Assembly: GCF_001592105.1 (NCBI RefSeq)
Contig: NZ_BCWE01000017.1
Coordinates: 1 to 64,000, forward strand
Direction of reading: 5' to 3'
Length of the DNA stretch: 64,000 nucleotides
Source of the DNA: Desulfolucanica intricata
Lineage (GTDB): Bacteria; Bacillota; Desulfotomaculia; Desulfotomaculales; Desulfofarciminaceae
Shown here piece after piece: positions 55,455 through 64,000 of this stretch (position 1 is its first letter; the number at the start of each line of letters is the position of its first letter). The notes under the pieces were generated by a model that was not told the origin of the DNA, made no database searches, and saw only the letters and a program-made list of their open reading frames with translations. The translations under genes and the position numbers were made by a program.

Positions 55455-55507
55455 TGCTGTTTCACCCCTCTTTATTAAAATAAGGATGCCTTGGCATTCC
55501 CTACTAC

Positions 55508-55735
55508 CTAAGCGTTAGAAATTATATCAGTAGTTGTTACATCCACAATTCGTGCACTGTCAACAGCAACCAGGTTACCGCCGGAAGTAGTTAAGATATT
55601 TTTAGCGATAATGGTATCCATAGCAGCCTGTACTTCTGCTTGAGCAATGTCATCCCTCGGGTTGTCCACACTAACAGTGACGCGGCTACCGGCCTGGTTT
55701 AGAAAAATCATCCTTAAAGTTTTGGTTACTGCCAT
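55508..55735 (-). CDS. DUF2922 family protein
   Basis: A 75-residue DUF2922 protein: [29 protein letters not shown] and a C-terminal VDSARIVDVTTTDII strand region. Function unknown. ATG at 55735 follows GAGGGGGGAGTGAT. It precedes YvrJ and the amidase. Its first 38 codons are duplicated at 62167-62277. Confidence 0.88.
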   Translation of the reverse strand: MAVTKTLRMIFLNQAGSRVTVSVDNPRDDIAQAEVQAAMDTIIAKNILTTSGGNLVAVDSARIVDVTTTDIISNA

Positions 55736-55758
55736 ATCACTCCCCCCTCTCAATTTTT

Positions 55759-56094
55759 TGTGGCGGGCCCCGACCGTAAAGGCCCGCCAAATATGAAGTT
55801 GTAATTAAAAAAGACCGGGGTTCTCTTCCGGTCTTGAGCTAATTTTAATTCTTATTCTGTATTCAGTCAATTAATATAAGCTTATTTTTGGAACAAATGT
55901 ACTAAATTGTTGAGGACCTTTGCATAATATTTTCCAGGTAAAAGTAGTACTAGCGTCATTCAATTATTTCTAACAGGATAATTGGGGTTTTTAAATTGAT
56001 AAAGCAGCATCATACTTGCGGTTGCTAACTTATATTTTTTCTCATAGTTAATCAAAGTTGTATCTTTCATAAAGTTCTCTATACCTGTTTTTCT
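55759..56094. repeat. 336-bp direct repeat, copy 1
   Basis: The segment starting TGTGGCGGGCCCCGACCGTA matches 62571-62907 with roughly 95 percent identity. It includes a GC hairpin (GGCGGGCC/GGCCCGCC) and a terminator AAGACCGG/CCGGTCTT with minus-strand T-run (55811-55835). It is the common upstream region of the DUF2922 (here) and DUF1659 (copy 2) genes and contains the 3' end of the gene at 56079. Confidence 0.9.
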
Positions 56095-56414
56095 AACTTA
56101 ATAAGGTCTATAGAAAGTGGCTTATCTTCCCTAATGTAATCTAACATTAGCTTCCACTGACCAATTACGCCTCTATACGGGCAATTATCCCATTCAGGTT
56201 CACAGCCATGTTTCCCATAATAGTGAGCCCACCTATTTAATATTTGGTATTGGTCGATACTATTGTTAAACCATTCTCCATTAAAATATTCTGCTTTGGG
56301 ATTATTTTGATCAGGAAGAATCAGAGGATTTATGGCATAGGGTGTTGCAAGAAAAATCAAAGGAATAATTGCTGTTATAAATACCATTTTCCATTTTGAG
56401 TTTACGTATTTCAC
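56079..56414 (-). CDS. hypothetical exported or membrane-anchored protein (111 aa)
   Basis: GTG start at 56414 follows AAAGAAGGTTTTTT. The N-terminal hydrophobic stretch (MVFITAIIPLIFLATPYAI) is a signal or anchor. The rest is hydrophilic with Trp, Tyr and Cys residues (HYYGKHGCEPEWDNCPYRG), which suggests an extracellular domain with a disulfide. No family recognised. Its last codons lie within the direct repeat. Confidence 0.6.
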   Translation of the reverse strand: MKYVNSKWKMVFITAIIPLIFLATPYAINPLILPDQNNPKAEYFNGEWFNNSIDQYQILNRWAHYYGKHGCEPEWDNCPYRGVIGQWKLMLDYIREDKPLSIDLIKLEKQV

Positions 56415-56740
56415 AAAAAAACCTTCTTTAGGAAAATATTTTTATAAACCTTCTAGGCTTAAACTAATAAACCTTTTTTACCAGAATATTGTACATTCAA
56501 GGATGTTGTTATGTAATAAACGTAAAATTATAATGATGCATACTTGCTGTACATTGGGTATTAGATAATTATTTGACCTTCTTTTGACGGAATCAACTAT
56601 TTACAATAAAATCCGTTAGGTTTGTGGGGTGGTAACAGCTACGCTGGTACTATCTAATATTGAACAGTAGGGAGTGGATTTCACCAGACTTTATTATTTT
56701 TCTGCAGACTTTATTTTAATTCACCCAATCTTTACATTTA
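56415..56740. other. intergenic region without gene
   Basis: AT-rich, no frame or structure that I can support. Confidence 0.5.
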
Positions 56741-58042
56741 TCAAGGCCCGGTGCCAATACCTTCAATCCTCCAGCCACTTTGTTCAGATTCTTTTTTCAT
56801 TATAATAAATCGTGTACAGATTCCATCTTCTGAGGTTATGGTTTTTTTGAAATCAAGCTCAACTTGAACCTGATATTCCAACACGCCCGGTTCATTCTGA
56901 GGTTCTTTTAGCTCTTTTATTTCTAACAAATTTGCACTTTTAATATTATAATCAATTTTGTCTTCGTCCTTATTAAATAGGTATTGGTTATTCAGATTAG
57001 ATGATAAATGCTGCGATAAATTTTTCCTCGTCATACATGCCCATACCGTTTTTATGTCCTGCTTATCTAATGCACTAAAATACTCTCTAATAATATCCTC
57101 CGGTTCCATTTTGGATAACTCTTTTTCCAACCTGTCTTCATAGTCAATATAATCTGCAATCCATCCATCCCATTCCTTACCGGTAATATCTTTTAAACTC
57201 TTTCTGTCAAGAGAACAGGCGAAGGACCCATGCCTACCGGCGTCTATGTACGCCCCAATAATCTGATCGTTATACTTGAGGACAACTCCTCTGGCATTTC
57301 TTCTCGGTTCCATAAATTCAGGAAGTGATTCCCTCAACCTGTAAATCTCTACTACTACATCCTTTCCGAGGTAACCGGTAAAGTCAAGCCCAATTTGCTT
57401 GGAAAGTTCGTTATTGTAAGCCCAATATATTTTTATTGGATATTCTCCACCCTTATGTTTAAGATTTCCGGGCAATTTCTCTTTCAATGTATTAATTCTA
57501 TAGTCAACAGTCCAGTTATATTTATCAAATAATTGCAATACCGGCTGTTCAATATTCGTATTAGGATTCGTATACTCGTTTAAATCCGAAATATATCTAA
57601 AAAAATTATAATCAGGTTCGGCCTTTTTCCCGTCTGCCTCTAAATAACCTATTTCATATAGAGTATCATAAGCAAAGTTAATTTCCTTTTTACTTCCATC
57701 TATTCCAGTAGCAATCAACTTATTATTTTTGCGTGCCATTCCACTCATGCTGTGTATTTTGGATTCATCCGTTACTAGTTCACTCTCCTCTATCATGGAC
57801 ATAATGTCATAAATCATTTTATCGTCTGTAATGGATATAGGTTTTACCTCATTCCAGTAAGGTCCATCCGTATCAGGGATAAGTTCAATTTCTGTAATAT
57901 CCTTTATCTTGTTGGTATTTTTGTGTATCTCATACTCTTGTGTTTCTTGTCCTAAAGAAACTTTATTGCTCTGCACAGTGCTGCAGCCTGTTAAAAAAGT
58001 TATTGTTACTATTAGTAAAAGTATCAGCCATCGTTTGTACAA
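56741..58042 (-). CDS. lipoprotein with C-terminal DUF4829-type domain
   Basis: The 433-residue protein has a lipoprotein signal (FLTGCSTV), a central region without recognised motif and a C-terminal domain (EDIIREYFSALDKQDIKTVWACM...NIKSANLLEIKEL) of the DUF4829/NTF2-like kind found in clostridial surface lipoproteins. TTG start at 58042 follows GGGAGGTGTAGAAG. It is alone; function unknown. Confidence 0.8.
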   Translation of the reverse strand: MYKRWLILLLIVTITFLTGCSTVQSNKVSLGQETQEYEIHKNTNKIKDITEIELIPDTDGPYWNEVKPISITDDKMIYDIMSMIEESELVTDESKIHSMSGMARKNNKLIATGIDGSKKEINFAYDTLYEIGYLEADGKKAEPDYNFFRYISDLNEYTNPNTNIEQPVLQLFDKYNWTVDYRINTLKEKLPGNLKHKGGEYPIKIYWAYNNELSKQIGLDFTGYLGKDVVVEIYRLRESLPEFMEPRRNARGVVLKYNDQIIGAYIDAGRHGSFACSLDRKSLKDITGKEWDGWIADYIDYEDRLEKELSKMEPEDIIREYFSALDKQDIKTVWACMTRKNLSQHLSSNLNNQYLFNKDEDKIDYNIKSANLLEIKELKEPQNEPGVLEYQVQVELDFKKTITSEDGICTRFIIMKKESEQSGWRIEGIGTGP

Positions 58043-58104
58043 CTTCTACACCTCCCATTTCAGTATTTTCAATCATCTAAGAAACACCGAATGATGTTGG
58101 ATAT

Positions 58105-58530
58105 TTATGCTTGTGGTTCTGTAACAGATCCCATAAATAAGATTGTTTCCGTTTGATCATCCCGAATCATAAAGAAGAACGGTCAATCGACAACCATGTG
58201 AAGTATCTCCGGTATACCTGTACACTGTACCGCCACGGAAGTTGCTGCTGCCGCTTCAGTACCTTGCTCATTGACTTCTACAAAAGTTTTATGTTTTACT
58301 TCAACGATATAGATATTGGGAGGAGTTGAACACATTTTCCAAAGTTAGCCCGGTTTTCATCAAAAGCAACCTCCATAAAGGTCCTTCAGGACATTGTTAA
58401 GTTCTACTTCATATTCAAACTGGAAACGCGGCAAAACCAGGCTAACCCTTTTCTCCTGAAACTCCAACATCCATTTTTTCACGTTTTCAATGGTCAGGTT
58501 CCGGTAAAACTCATCCAGGCAGGAGTCCTA
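58105..58530 (-). pseudogene. C-terminal part of a serpin gene, frameshifted
   Basis: The minus strand, in several frames, encodes the last third of a serpin: LVLPRFQFEYEVELNNVLKD, FDENRANFGKMC (approximate), PNIYIVEVKHKTFVEVNEQG with the reactive-loop hinge TEAAAATSVAV, and the C-terminal FFFMIRDDQTETILFMGSVTEP in its usual place. Frame changes and stops separate these pieces and the N-terminal two-thirds are missing. Serpins are uncommon in bacteria, so the remnant suggests horizontal acquisition. Confidence 0.8.
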
Positions 58531-58563
58531 ATTAGGCAAGAAAACGTACATACTTTTAAAATA

Positions 58564-58761
58564 TTATAGCAGTTTCTTTGACCTGTAAAATAGATAAATT
58601 GGCACTCCTAAAAAAGGTGGCGCAGCACAAATGAGTATCCAACATATAGAGTCAAATAATGTAAGATTTGTTATTTTTCTATCTGTCAAAATAAAATAAG
58701 CTATAAATATAACTAAAAGAAAATACACAAGTAGAAAAAATAATTCCAAAATATTATTCAT
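58564..58761 (-). CDS. small membrane protein, PLDc_N type
   Basis: A 65-residue protein with two transmembrane helices (residues 6-26, 38-58) and a W..I...PPFLGVPIYLF motif followed by YRSKK, the pattern of PLDc_N (phospholipase D N-terminal-like) small membrane proteins. No strong binding site is seen before the ATG at 58761. Confidence 0.6.
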   Translation of the reverse strand: MNNILELFFLLVYFLLVIFIAYFILTDRKITNLTLFDSICWILICAAPPFLGVPIYLFYRSKKLL

Positions 58762-59265
58762 ACATTTTCACCCACATTTGTATATTATATTTTTTCAGCT
58801 AAAATACCTCTTACTAAGACGGAAAAATCGATAAAACTATTAAGTAATTATCAAATGAAGACTTACCTATAAAGGGATACTACATTTCCGTTTTTAGGAT
58901 GGCCAAGGCCATCGAAACAAAAGATGTATCACGGCAAGAGGGTAAAAGATATAAAGACTACTTCTTTGAAATTGTACCTTAAATGATAAATTTAAATTTT
59001 CTTAACGAAGCTTATAAAGCAATACTCATATAGAGTCTTCTTTAGGTTTAAACAATAGTGAACATTTGATGGTGAATGCACAACAACTAGAAGGCACCCT
59101 AGATGGGTGTCTTCTTAGTATTTATTACAATCAAAACATTATTACCAACAGGCATACAAAATATAACAAGCCCTATATATTACTATATTTCATACATTAT
59201 ATAACAGGAAATTAAGTACATATGTCTAATAGATGTTAAGAAGTATTTTCCATAGGGGGTTTCTG
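58762..59265. other. intergenic region with a plus-strand terminator
   Basis: A 28-codon plus-strand frame (58900-58983, MAKAIETKDVSRQEGKRY...) is open but has no binding site and is not supported. A terminator lies at 59091-59113 (see next entry). Confidence 0.4.
59091..59116 (+). terminator. hairpin upstream of yedE
   Basis: AAGGCACCC and GGGTGTCTT arms around a five-base loop, followed by CTTAGTATTTATT. No plus-strand gene precedes it, so it may be an attenuator in the yedE leader. Confidence 0.5.
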
Positions 59266-60372
59266 ATGAGAAACAAAATGCTTATAGTAACTACAGGGGG
59301 TGTTGTTGGGCTTTTAGGCGTATTACTGGTTGCCCTGGGAAACCCGGCTAACATGGGCTACTGCATTGCGTGCTTTTTGCGGGATATTTCAGGAGCTTTG
59401 GGACTACACCGTGCAGCGCCAGTTCAATATCTACGTCCCGAAATAATTGGCTTAATACTAGGCGCCTTTGGTTCTGCCCTTGCCAGTCGAGACTTTAGAG
59501 TTGTGGGAGGCTCAAATACACTGGCTCGCTTTACCCTGGCATTTTTTGGCATAATTGGTATGTTAGTGTTTTTAGGGTGTCCATTGCGCATGGTATATAG
59601 GTTAGCGGGCGGAGATTTAAATGCCCTGGTTGGTTTTGCAGGCTTAATAGTTGGGATAGCCGTTGGCATAATGTTCTTAAGACATGGCTATTCTCTAGGC
59701 AGAGCTATACCACAAAATAAGGGAGCAGGTTACATTTTCCCAATTATAGCAATAATTTTATTGTCATTTTTATTGATTCAACCTGCCTTTATATTTTTCA
59801 GTCAAGAAGGTCCGGCTTCTATGCACGCACCAATAATAATATCCTTAGCTGCAGGTTTGCTGGTTGGGGTTTTAGCCCAACGTTCCCGCTTATGCATGGT
59901 TGGCGGTATTCGTGATTTGATCTTCTTTCGGGACACCCATCTACTGTCAGGTTTTGTGGCAATGTTAGTTGTTGCCACCGTTGGAAACCTAATAGTTGGT
60001 AATTTCAACCTGGGTTTTGAACAACAACCCATAGCTCACAATGATGGATTGTGGAATTTCTTAGGCATGACACTGGCAGGTTTTGCAGCGATTCTGCTGG
60101 GAGGTTGTCCATTGCGACAAATCATTTCTGCCAGTGAAGGTAATACCGACTCTGTTATTACTGTTTTAGGTTTTATGGCCGGTGCTGCTTTTGCTCATAA
60201 TTATGGTCTGGCTGCCAGCGGGTCAGGGGTTCCAGAATCAGGTCAGATAGCTGTAGTTATAGGCTTACTAGTGGTGCTGGCAATTGGAGTAATTGGATTG
60301 CAAGGAAGTAAAGCATTAGGAGGTAATGTGAATGCTAAAGACAGTAGACGCTCGGGGTCTGTCATGTCCTGA
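59266..60372 (+). CDS. YedE/YeeE-type transporter (selenium/sulfur metabolism)
   Basis: A protein of about 368 residues with ten or more hydrophobic segments and repeated family motifs: GNPANMGYCIACFLRDISG, FLGCPLRMVYRLAGGD and the matching GGCPLRQIISASEGN, plus RSRLCMVGGIRD. The conserved Cys residues in these motifs carry thiosulfate- or selenium-derived sulfur/selenium in the family. I use the ATG at 59266, after GGGGGTTTCTG, not the TTG at 59233. It overlaps a TusA/YedF-like gene, the standard partner. Confidence 0.9.
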   Translation: MRNKMLIVTTGGVVGLLGVLLVALGNPANMGYCIACFLRDISGALGLHRAAPVQYLRPEIIGLILGAFGSALASRDFRVVGGSNTLARFTLAFFGIIGMLVFLGCPLRMVYRLAGGDLNALVGFAGLIVGIAVGIMFLRHGYSLGRAIPQNKGAGYIFPIIAIILLSFLLIQPAFIFFSQEGPASMHAPIIISLAAGLLVGVLAQRSRLCMVGGIRDLIFFRDTHLLSGFVAMLVVATVGNLIVGNFNLGFEQQPIAHNDGLWNFLGMTLAGFAAILLGGCPLRQIISASEGNTDSVITVLGFMAGAAFAHNYGLAASGSGVPESGQIAVVIGLLVVLAIGVIGLQGSKALGGNVNAKDSRRSGSVMS

Positions 60373-60541
60373 GCCGGTAATATTAACTCGTCAATTATTA
60401 AGTCAAACAACAGAAGGTAATGTTCAAGTAATTGTGGATAATAATACAGCTAAAGAAAATGTTACTCGTACTGCGGAAAGTATGGGTTGGAAGGTTGTAG
60501 TACAACAAGATACTGACATTATATTAAATCTTAGCAAGTAG
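60332..60541 (+). CDS. TusA/YedF-type sulfurtransferase
   Basis: A 69-residue TusA-fold protein with the essential motif RGLSCPEPVILTRQLL (Cys-Pro-x-Pro). It accepts sulfur or selenium as a persulfide or perselenide and passes it on. It begins 41 bases inside the end of the YedE gene, with AGGAGGTAATGTGA before the ATG, so the two are translationally coupled and probably form one transport and delivery unit. Confidence 0.92.
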   Translation: MLKTVDARGLSCPEPVILTRQLLSQTTEGNVQVIVDNNTAKENVTRTAESMGWKVVVQQDTDIILNLSK

Positions 60542-60598
60542 TGATATAGCTTTCGCAATTGAAATAATTGCTTGGTGGCTATGATTATAGAATCTAAT

Positions 60599-60645
60599 AA
60601 AAGCCAGTTGGAGATTATAAGTAATAATCCTCAACTGGCTTTTAA
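60599..60645 (+). terminator. terminator after yedE-tusA
   Basis: AAAAGCCAGTTG and CAACTGGCTTTT (60599-60610, 60632-60643) flank an AT-rich loop, a strong intrinsic terminator 58 bases after the tusA stop. Confidence 0.85.
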
Positions 60646-61160
60646 GTTGAGTTGGGCTTATGAAGCTCTATTTCTTCAAGTTAATTCGCCTCATTGCTAA
60701 GCCCAGTTCTAGCACCCCATCCTCAGACATACGCGCTTTTAATCAACCAACTATATTCTCTGACCCCACAAGTAGCTATTTAAACAGAGTTAGATAATAA
60801 AAAGAAAAACAATGAATTTAATACTGCTGAGGTTTTGTTTCTTAAATTTAATTTTAAGTTCACCTACTAATTCGTTATTATGGTTAACGGGTAATATAAT
60901 TACCGGTCCCCCATTCACCAGATGGCATCCTTCTAATCTAAGGGATATACTGCTTTTATTCGGCAATTGGAGAAATATACCTGCACTTTCGTCTCAATGG
61001 GTAAGCTCATTCATCTTGAAGTGGAGTATTCTGATAGAAAATGCTACTAAAAAGGGAAAGGAATTTACTAACTAATGGTTGAAGATTCTTATAAGGTTAG
61101 ATTTACAAAGTCACAGTAGTTAGGATTAATATCAATAACTACAATTCCGGAGGATTTATA
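60646..61160. other. intergenic region, possible gene remnants
   Basis: On the minus strand near 60674-60740 a short reading KARMSEDGVLELGLAMRRIN ends at a stop and looks like a protein C-terminus, but I cannot name the family. A plus-strand 87-codon frame at 60812 has no ribosome binding site and an unusual composition and is not annotated. Confidence 0.3.
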
Positions 61161-61976
61161 GTGATAAACAAGAAAAATATTATTCCTGTTGTTATTGCCG
61201 TTCTACTTGGCCTTTCAGTTATTATTACTGAAGCAGGTGTTTTAGATGAACTCAATATTACCAGTATAGGGTTACTTACCTTACCGTTAAAAACCGCCCT
61301 GTATGCGGCAGCAGCATTTCTTGCATGGCGTAGATATAAGAAGTTTGATACATGCTTTTATAGATGGGTAACAATTTCTTTAGCCCTTTATCTAGTTTTA
61401 GGTATGGAAAACTGGTTATTTAAACAAATAAACTTTCCTCTACAACCATCCCCGGAGTTATCCTTTTACGATGCCGTTAATCTGGCAAATATTTTTCTAC
61501 AGCAGGGTGGTAGTATTCTTTTTACGGTGTTACTGGTTTATGCCATTAGTATTTATGATAAACAAGTTGAATTTTTCAAAGTCTTTAAACCTCGCTGGCT
61601 TATATTACTCTGTTCATTTTTTACACTTGGAGTTATTATTTCTGTTCTAACAATTAATCAACAGCAAAATGATCTTAATTTTGCCGGCTTTATGATTATA
61701 GCTGGCCTTAAAATAATAATTTATTTTTACGGGATAGTGATTGCTTCTCAAAAACTAAAAGTATCGATTATTAAATGGTTTTTTGCCTTTTTTACAGTTG
61801 GGGCTTTATCAGATGTTGTAATTTTGATGAATAACCTTTTGATATTTATAACAAAAAATTCTTTTTATCCTATGTTTCAAATTTACGTTCTCCAGGCGGC
61901 TGCACTTATAATGCCGGCTTTACTGGTTGCCGCATTTCTTATCAATATTGAAAAGAACGCAGCTAATATAAAGTAG
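61161..61976 (+). CDS. polytopic membrane protein of unknown function (271 aa)
   Basis: About seven or eight hydrophobic segments are spread evenly over the protein, with no recognised motif. The GTG start follows CCGGAGGATTTATA. The arrangement (ALYAAAAFLAWRRYKKF after the first segment) resembles 7TM sensory or accessory membrane proteins, but no family can be given. Confidence 0.7.
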   Translation: MINKKNIIPVVIAVLLGLSVIITEAGVLDELNITSIGLLTLPLKTALYAAAAFLAWRRYKKFDTCFYRWVTISLALYLVLGMENWLFKQINFPLQPSPELSFYDAVNLANIFLQQGGSILFTVLLVYAISIYDKQVEFFKVFKPRWLILLCSFFTLGVIISVLTINQQQNDLNFAGFMIIAGLKIIIYFYGIVIASQKLKVSIIKWFFAFFTVGALSDVVILMNNLLIFITKNSFYPMFQIYVLQAAALIMPALLVAAFLINIEKNAANIK

Positions 61977-62034
61977 CAGTGGAATTGGCTATAAATAAAG
62001 TTTTGGGATTTTTAAAACTTAAAATTAATAAAGA

Positions 62035-62166
62035 TAGCACAGCAGTCGTTCATAATTATCACGCTGCTGGGTATCAAACTCCAGGTATATCTTTTTTCCT
62101 TCCATGGTCTTTTTAGTAAAGGCCAAGGCCTCCGGCCCGTAAGGCTCTACCGGTTTGGTAGGATGC
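62035..62166 (-). pseudogene. internal fragment of a thermonuclease gene
   Basis: The segment is about 87 percent identical to 5467-5597 inside the thermonuclease gene and encodes the region around PEASAFTKK. It has no start or end of its own. It is joined at about 62167 to a DUF2922 fragment in the same orientation, forming a chimeric junction. Confidence 0.85.
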
Positions 62167-62277
62167 CCTGTACTTCCGCTTGAGCAATGTCATCCCTCGG
62201 GTTGTCCACACTAACAGTGACGCGGCTACCGGCCTGGTTTAGAAAAACCATCCTTAAAGTTTGGGTTACAGCCATTT
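62167..62277 (-). pseudogene. 5' fragment of a DUF2922 gene
   Basis: The first 37 or so codons match those of the DUF2922 gene at 55508-55735 (about 95 percent identity), with an intact ATG at 62277; the frame then runs into the thermonuclease fragment. It follows the DUF1659 gene in the same order as in intact loci. Confidence 0.87.
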
Positions 62278-62317
62278 TGTTCATCTCCTAACCTACGGAT
62301 TTTCTAACTATTAACCT

Positions 62318-62548
62318 TTATACACCCTCATCTACTAACTCGGCATTATCCACACGCTCTACAGACACCAGAGTATATTCCTGCAGGCCGGAAACAGCCT
62401 GAGATACATCGTAGATGTCCTGATCCAAAGCATCAGCCTTGACGTTGTTTAAACTCTTAGTACGATATACCGGGTTTCCCTCACCGTCCACTCCGGTTTG
62501 CAGCCTCATTCTTAAAGCCGAACCGCTAGGTACTTTGGTTACTGCCAT
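62318..62548 (-). CDS. DUF1659 family protein
   Basis: A 76-residue DUF1659 protein: MAVTKVPSGSALRMRLQTGVDGEGNPVYRTKSLNNVK, then a helical VSQAVSGLQEYTLVSVERVDNAEL part. ATG at 62548 follows GGGGGGAACAAG. DUF1659 normally precedes DUF2922, YvrJ and an amidase; here the downstream partners are truncated, and the intact ones at 54730-55735 lack a DUF1659. Confidence 0.86.
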   Translation of the reverse strand: MAVTKVPSGSALRMRLQTGVDGEGNPVYRTKSLNNVKADALDQDIYDVSQAVSGLQEYTLVSVERVDNAELVDEGV

Positions 62549-62570
62549 CTTGTTCCCCCCTTTCATATTT

Positions 62571-62907
62571 TGTGGCGGGCCCCGACCGTAAGAGCCCGCC
62601 AAATATGAAGTTGTAATTAAAAAAGACCGGGGTTCTCTTCCGGCCTTGAGCTGATCTTAATTCTTATTCTGTAGTCAGTCAATTAATATAAGCTTATTTT
62701 TGGAACAAATGTACCAAATTGTTGAGGACCCTTGCATAATATTTTCCAGGTAAAGGTAGTACTAGCGTCATTCAATTATTTCTAACAGGATAATTGGGGT
62801 TCTTAAATAGATAATGCAGCATCATATTTGCGGTTGCTAACTTATATTTTTACTCATAGTTAATCAAAGTTGTATCTTTCATAAAGTTCTCTATATCCTG
62901 TTTTTCT
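62571..62907. repeat. 336-bp direct repeat, copy 2
   Basis: Counterpart of 55759-56094, including the GC hairpin and the AAGACCGG terminator. It ends in TGTTTTTCT, after which the sequences diverge. Copy 2 carries no intact equivalent of the gene at 56079-56414. Confidence 0.9.
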
Positions 62908-63044
62908 AGTCCCGCCTCTTCTGATACTTGGCAGCTAATTCCATAAGAAAATTAATTTCTCCTTTTTATAATGAAATATTTCCACATTATTTTTACTTTA
63001 AAATAGAATGTGAAAAAACAAGTTATTGGTCTTTGAAGTTTCGA

Positions 63045-63149
63045 TTATATAACTGCAGGCAGACAAAAAGGGTAGTCGGAAAATGAATTTATTTTATCTC
63101 TATACAATTCGATGCTTCGTAAATATTGATTTTCTTTTAGTAATTTCAC
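63045..63149 (-). pseudogene. N-terminal remnant of an AAA-family ATPase
   Basis: A GTG-started 34-codon frame reads VKLLKENQYLRSIELYRDKI, then NSFSDYPFCLPAVI and a stop. The pattern LRDxVxSFxxYPFxLPAI is that at the N-terminus of a family of stand-alone predicted AAA ATPases, before the Walker A motif. GGGGGAGCAGG lies upstream. The rest of the protein is missing. Confidence 0.55.
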
Positions 63150-63432
63150 AATATCCTGCTCCCCCGGTTAAATCCATTCGATAATATACTTCTGTCCGTA
63201 TGTGTTATCAAGCTGAGTTATTAATTTCTTTCTTGTGAATAAAGCTGCACCTGTAAATTTTCAGCATATATTGGTAACGCCATTTAGAAACATGGCCAAT
63301 AACCCATATAATATATTCAACATTCTTGGAAAAATATTATTTATAGAAAAAGACAAATACAATCGAAAAATTGCCTAATGGTTTATTCTCTAAGAAAATC
63401 ATATTATATTTTTTTTATCAAATATTCACGAT

Positions 63433-63470
63433 AAAACTAAGTCCAGGGAGAAGCTCCTGGACTTAGTTTT
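63433..63470. terminator. bidirectional terminator
   Basis: AAAACTAAGTCCAGG and CCTGGACTTAGTTTT arms (15 bases, loop of eight) with T-run on both strands. It lies about 95 bases downstream of the partial gene at 63566. Confidence 0.85.
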
Positions 63471-63565
63471 GTACGCCTCATACAGAATGTTCAGCAAAGA
63501 AATTTATTAAGAATAGACACTTATTATAAAGAGTGTAGCATATGAACTACTAAGATAATGCTATT

Positions 63566-64000
63566 CTATTCAAAGACAAACATTTCTTCTATTTCATCGC
63601 TTGCTTTAGGCAAATCCATTCCTTTTTTCCAAATCAGTATTTTGTCTTTTGGAGTTCCATAATACAATGCTTTAATCTCCGCACCGTCATGATTCTTCTC
63701 TTGACCTTCAACATTAAACAAATCATAGCCCTTTGCAAGACCATATGGTGGTTGCGCCTTCTTCTTAATTATTGGACGTAAAGGGGTTAAATAAAAGTTT
63801 CCGTCTTCGTCCATATCATATTTAATCCTATTTAAGGCATAACCATCTGTTAGTTCAACATGATAAACAATATAACCATTCGACAATTTAGATACATTCT
63901 TGATTTTTATTACATCAGTAGGAACGCTTTTAATATCCCATGTATACCCTAAAAAGATAACCGTAAACAATGCAGCAGCACCGATCAGCCCATTGACAAA
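63566..64000 (-). CDS. hypothetical protein, 5' end beyond the window
   Basis: The minus-strand frame is open to the right edge of the window (145 codons, no start reached). The first visible residues GLIGAAALFTVIFLG form a hydrophobic segment, followed by a hydrophilic domain with many aromatic and charged residues (KYDMDEDGNFYLTPLRP, GYDLFNVEGQEKNHDG). No family recognised. An internal TTG at 63970 lies inside the hydrophobic segment and is unlikely to be the start. Confidence 0.65.
   Translation of the reverse strand, partial: FVNGLIGAAALFTVIFLGYTWDIKSVPTDVIKIKNVSKLSNGYIVYHVELTDGYALNRIKYDMDEDGNFYLTPLRPIIKKKAQPPYGLAKGYDLFNVEGQEKNHDGAEIKALYYGTPKDKILIWKKGMDLPKASDEIEEMFVFE

Noticed and set aside
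60812-61075. 87-codon plus-strand frame
   Set aside because: No ribosome binding site before the ATG, composition not protein-like, and no similarity recognised.

Overview
The window is chromosomal DNA from an anaerobic, spore-forming, moderately AT-rich Firmicute, most likely of the Peptococcaceae (Desulfotomaculum/Pelotomaculum-like). This placement is inferred from the gene families: a DUF3231 spore-coat-type protein, the DUF1659/DUF2922/YvrJ/amidase gene set, nickel-insertion proteins of the CooC and CooT families, an FmdE protein, a cobalamin-riboswitch-controlled corrinoid transporter, and strong AGGAGG ribosome binding sites.

Layout. Positions 1-235 hold the leader and two tandem promoters of an rRNA operon that reads out of the window to the left. 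Positions 335-1181 carry three small unknown genes. A plus-strand TSUP permease, PadR regulator and signal-less tungstate-binding-like protein follow (1769-4022). From 4.1 to 14.1 kb there are mixed housekeeping and accessory genes: methyltransferase, thermonuclease, glycine-betaine binding protein, LarE, a Kef antiporter interrupted by one stop codon, a DUF3231 protein, NagB, a wHTH-nucleotidyltransferase and two YnfA copies. From 14.5 to 19.2 kb lies a cobalamin riboswitch followed by btuC-btuD-btuF and a frameshifted cbiC.

From 19.5 to 34.4 kb, nearly everything reads leftward and forms a candidate metal-cofactor regulon: DUF3842, an FmdE protein, a peptide/nickel-type ABC transporter with a methyltransferase, an Fec/Btu-type ABC transporter with CooT and a truncated methyltransferase, and a CooC-like ATPase with TrmO. 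Its operons are preceded by related leaders that contain conserved hairpins and end in near-identical terminator stems (ACCAyGAAGG...CTTCrTGG). I know of no named RNA family matching them; this is the best candidate here for something undescribed.

From 36.7 to 50.5 kb is a complete type I BREX phage-defence operon, brxA-brxB-brxC-pglX-[MNT-HEPN]-pglZ-brxL, with a nucleotidyltransferase/HEPN pair embedded between pglX and pglZ. A von Willebrand-A protein gene lies just downstream of it.

The right end (50.7-64 kb) has small membrane and lipoproteins, nucleotide-pool sanitising enzymes (MazG-like, MutT-like), a frameshifted exonuclease, an amidase/YvrJ/DUF2922 set, a YedE-TusA pair and a 336-bp direct repeat (55.76 and 62.57 kb) around a rearranged region. 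Decayed genes are frequent throughout (MazG, GNAT, ArsP, CbiC, ABC ATPase, methyltransferase, exonuclease, HsdR, serpin, thermonuclease, AAA ATPase remnants), so this part of the genome is undergoing duplication and gene loss.
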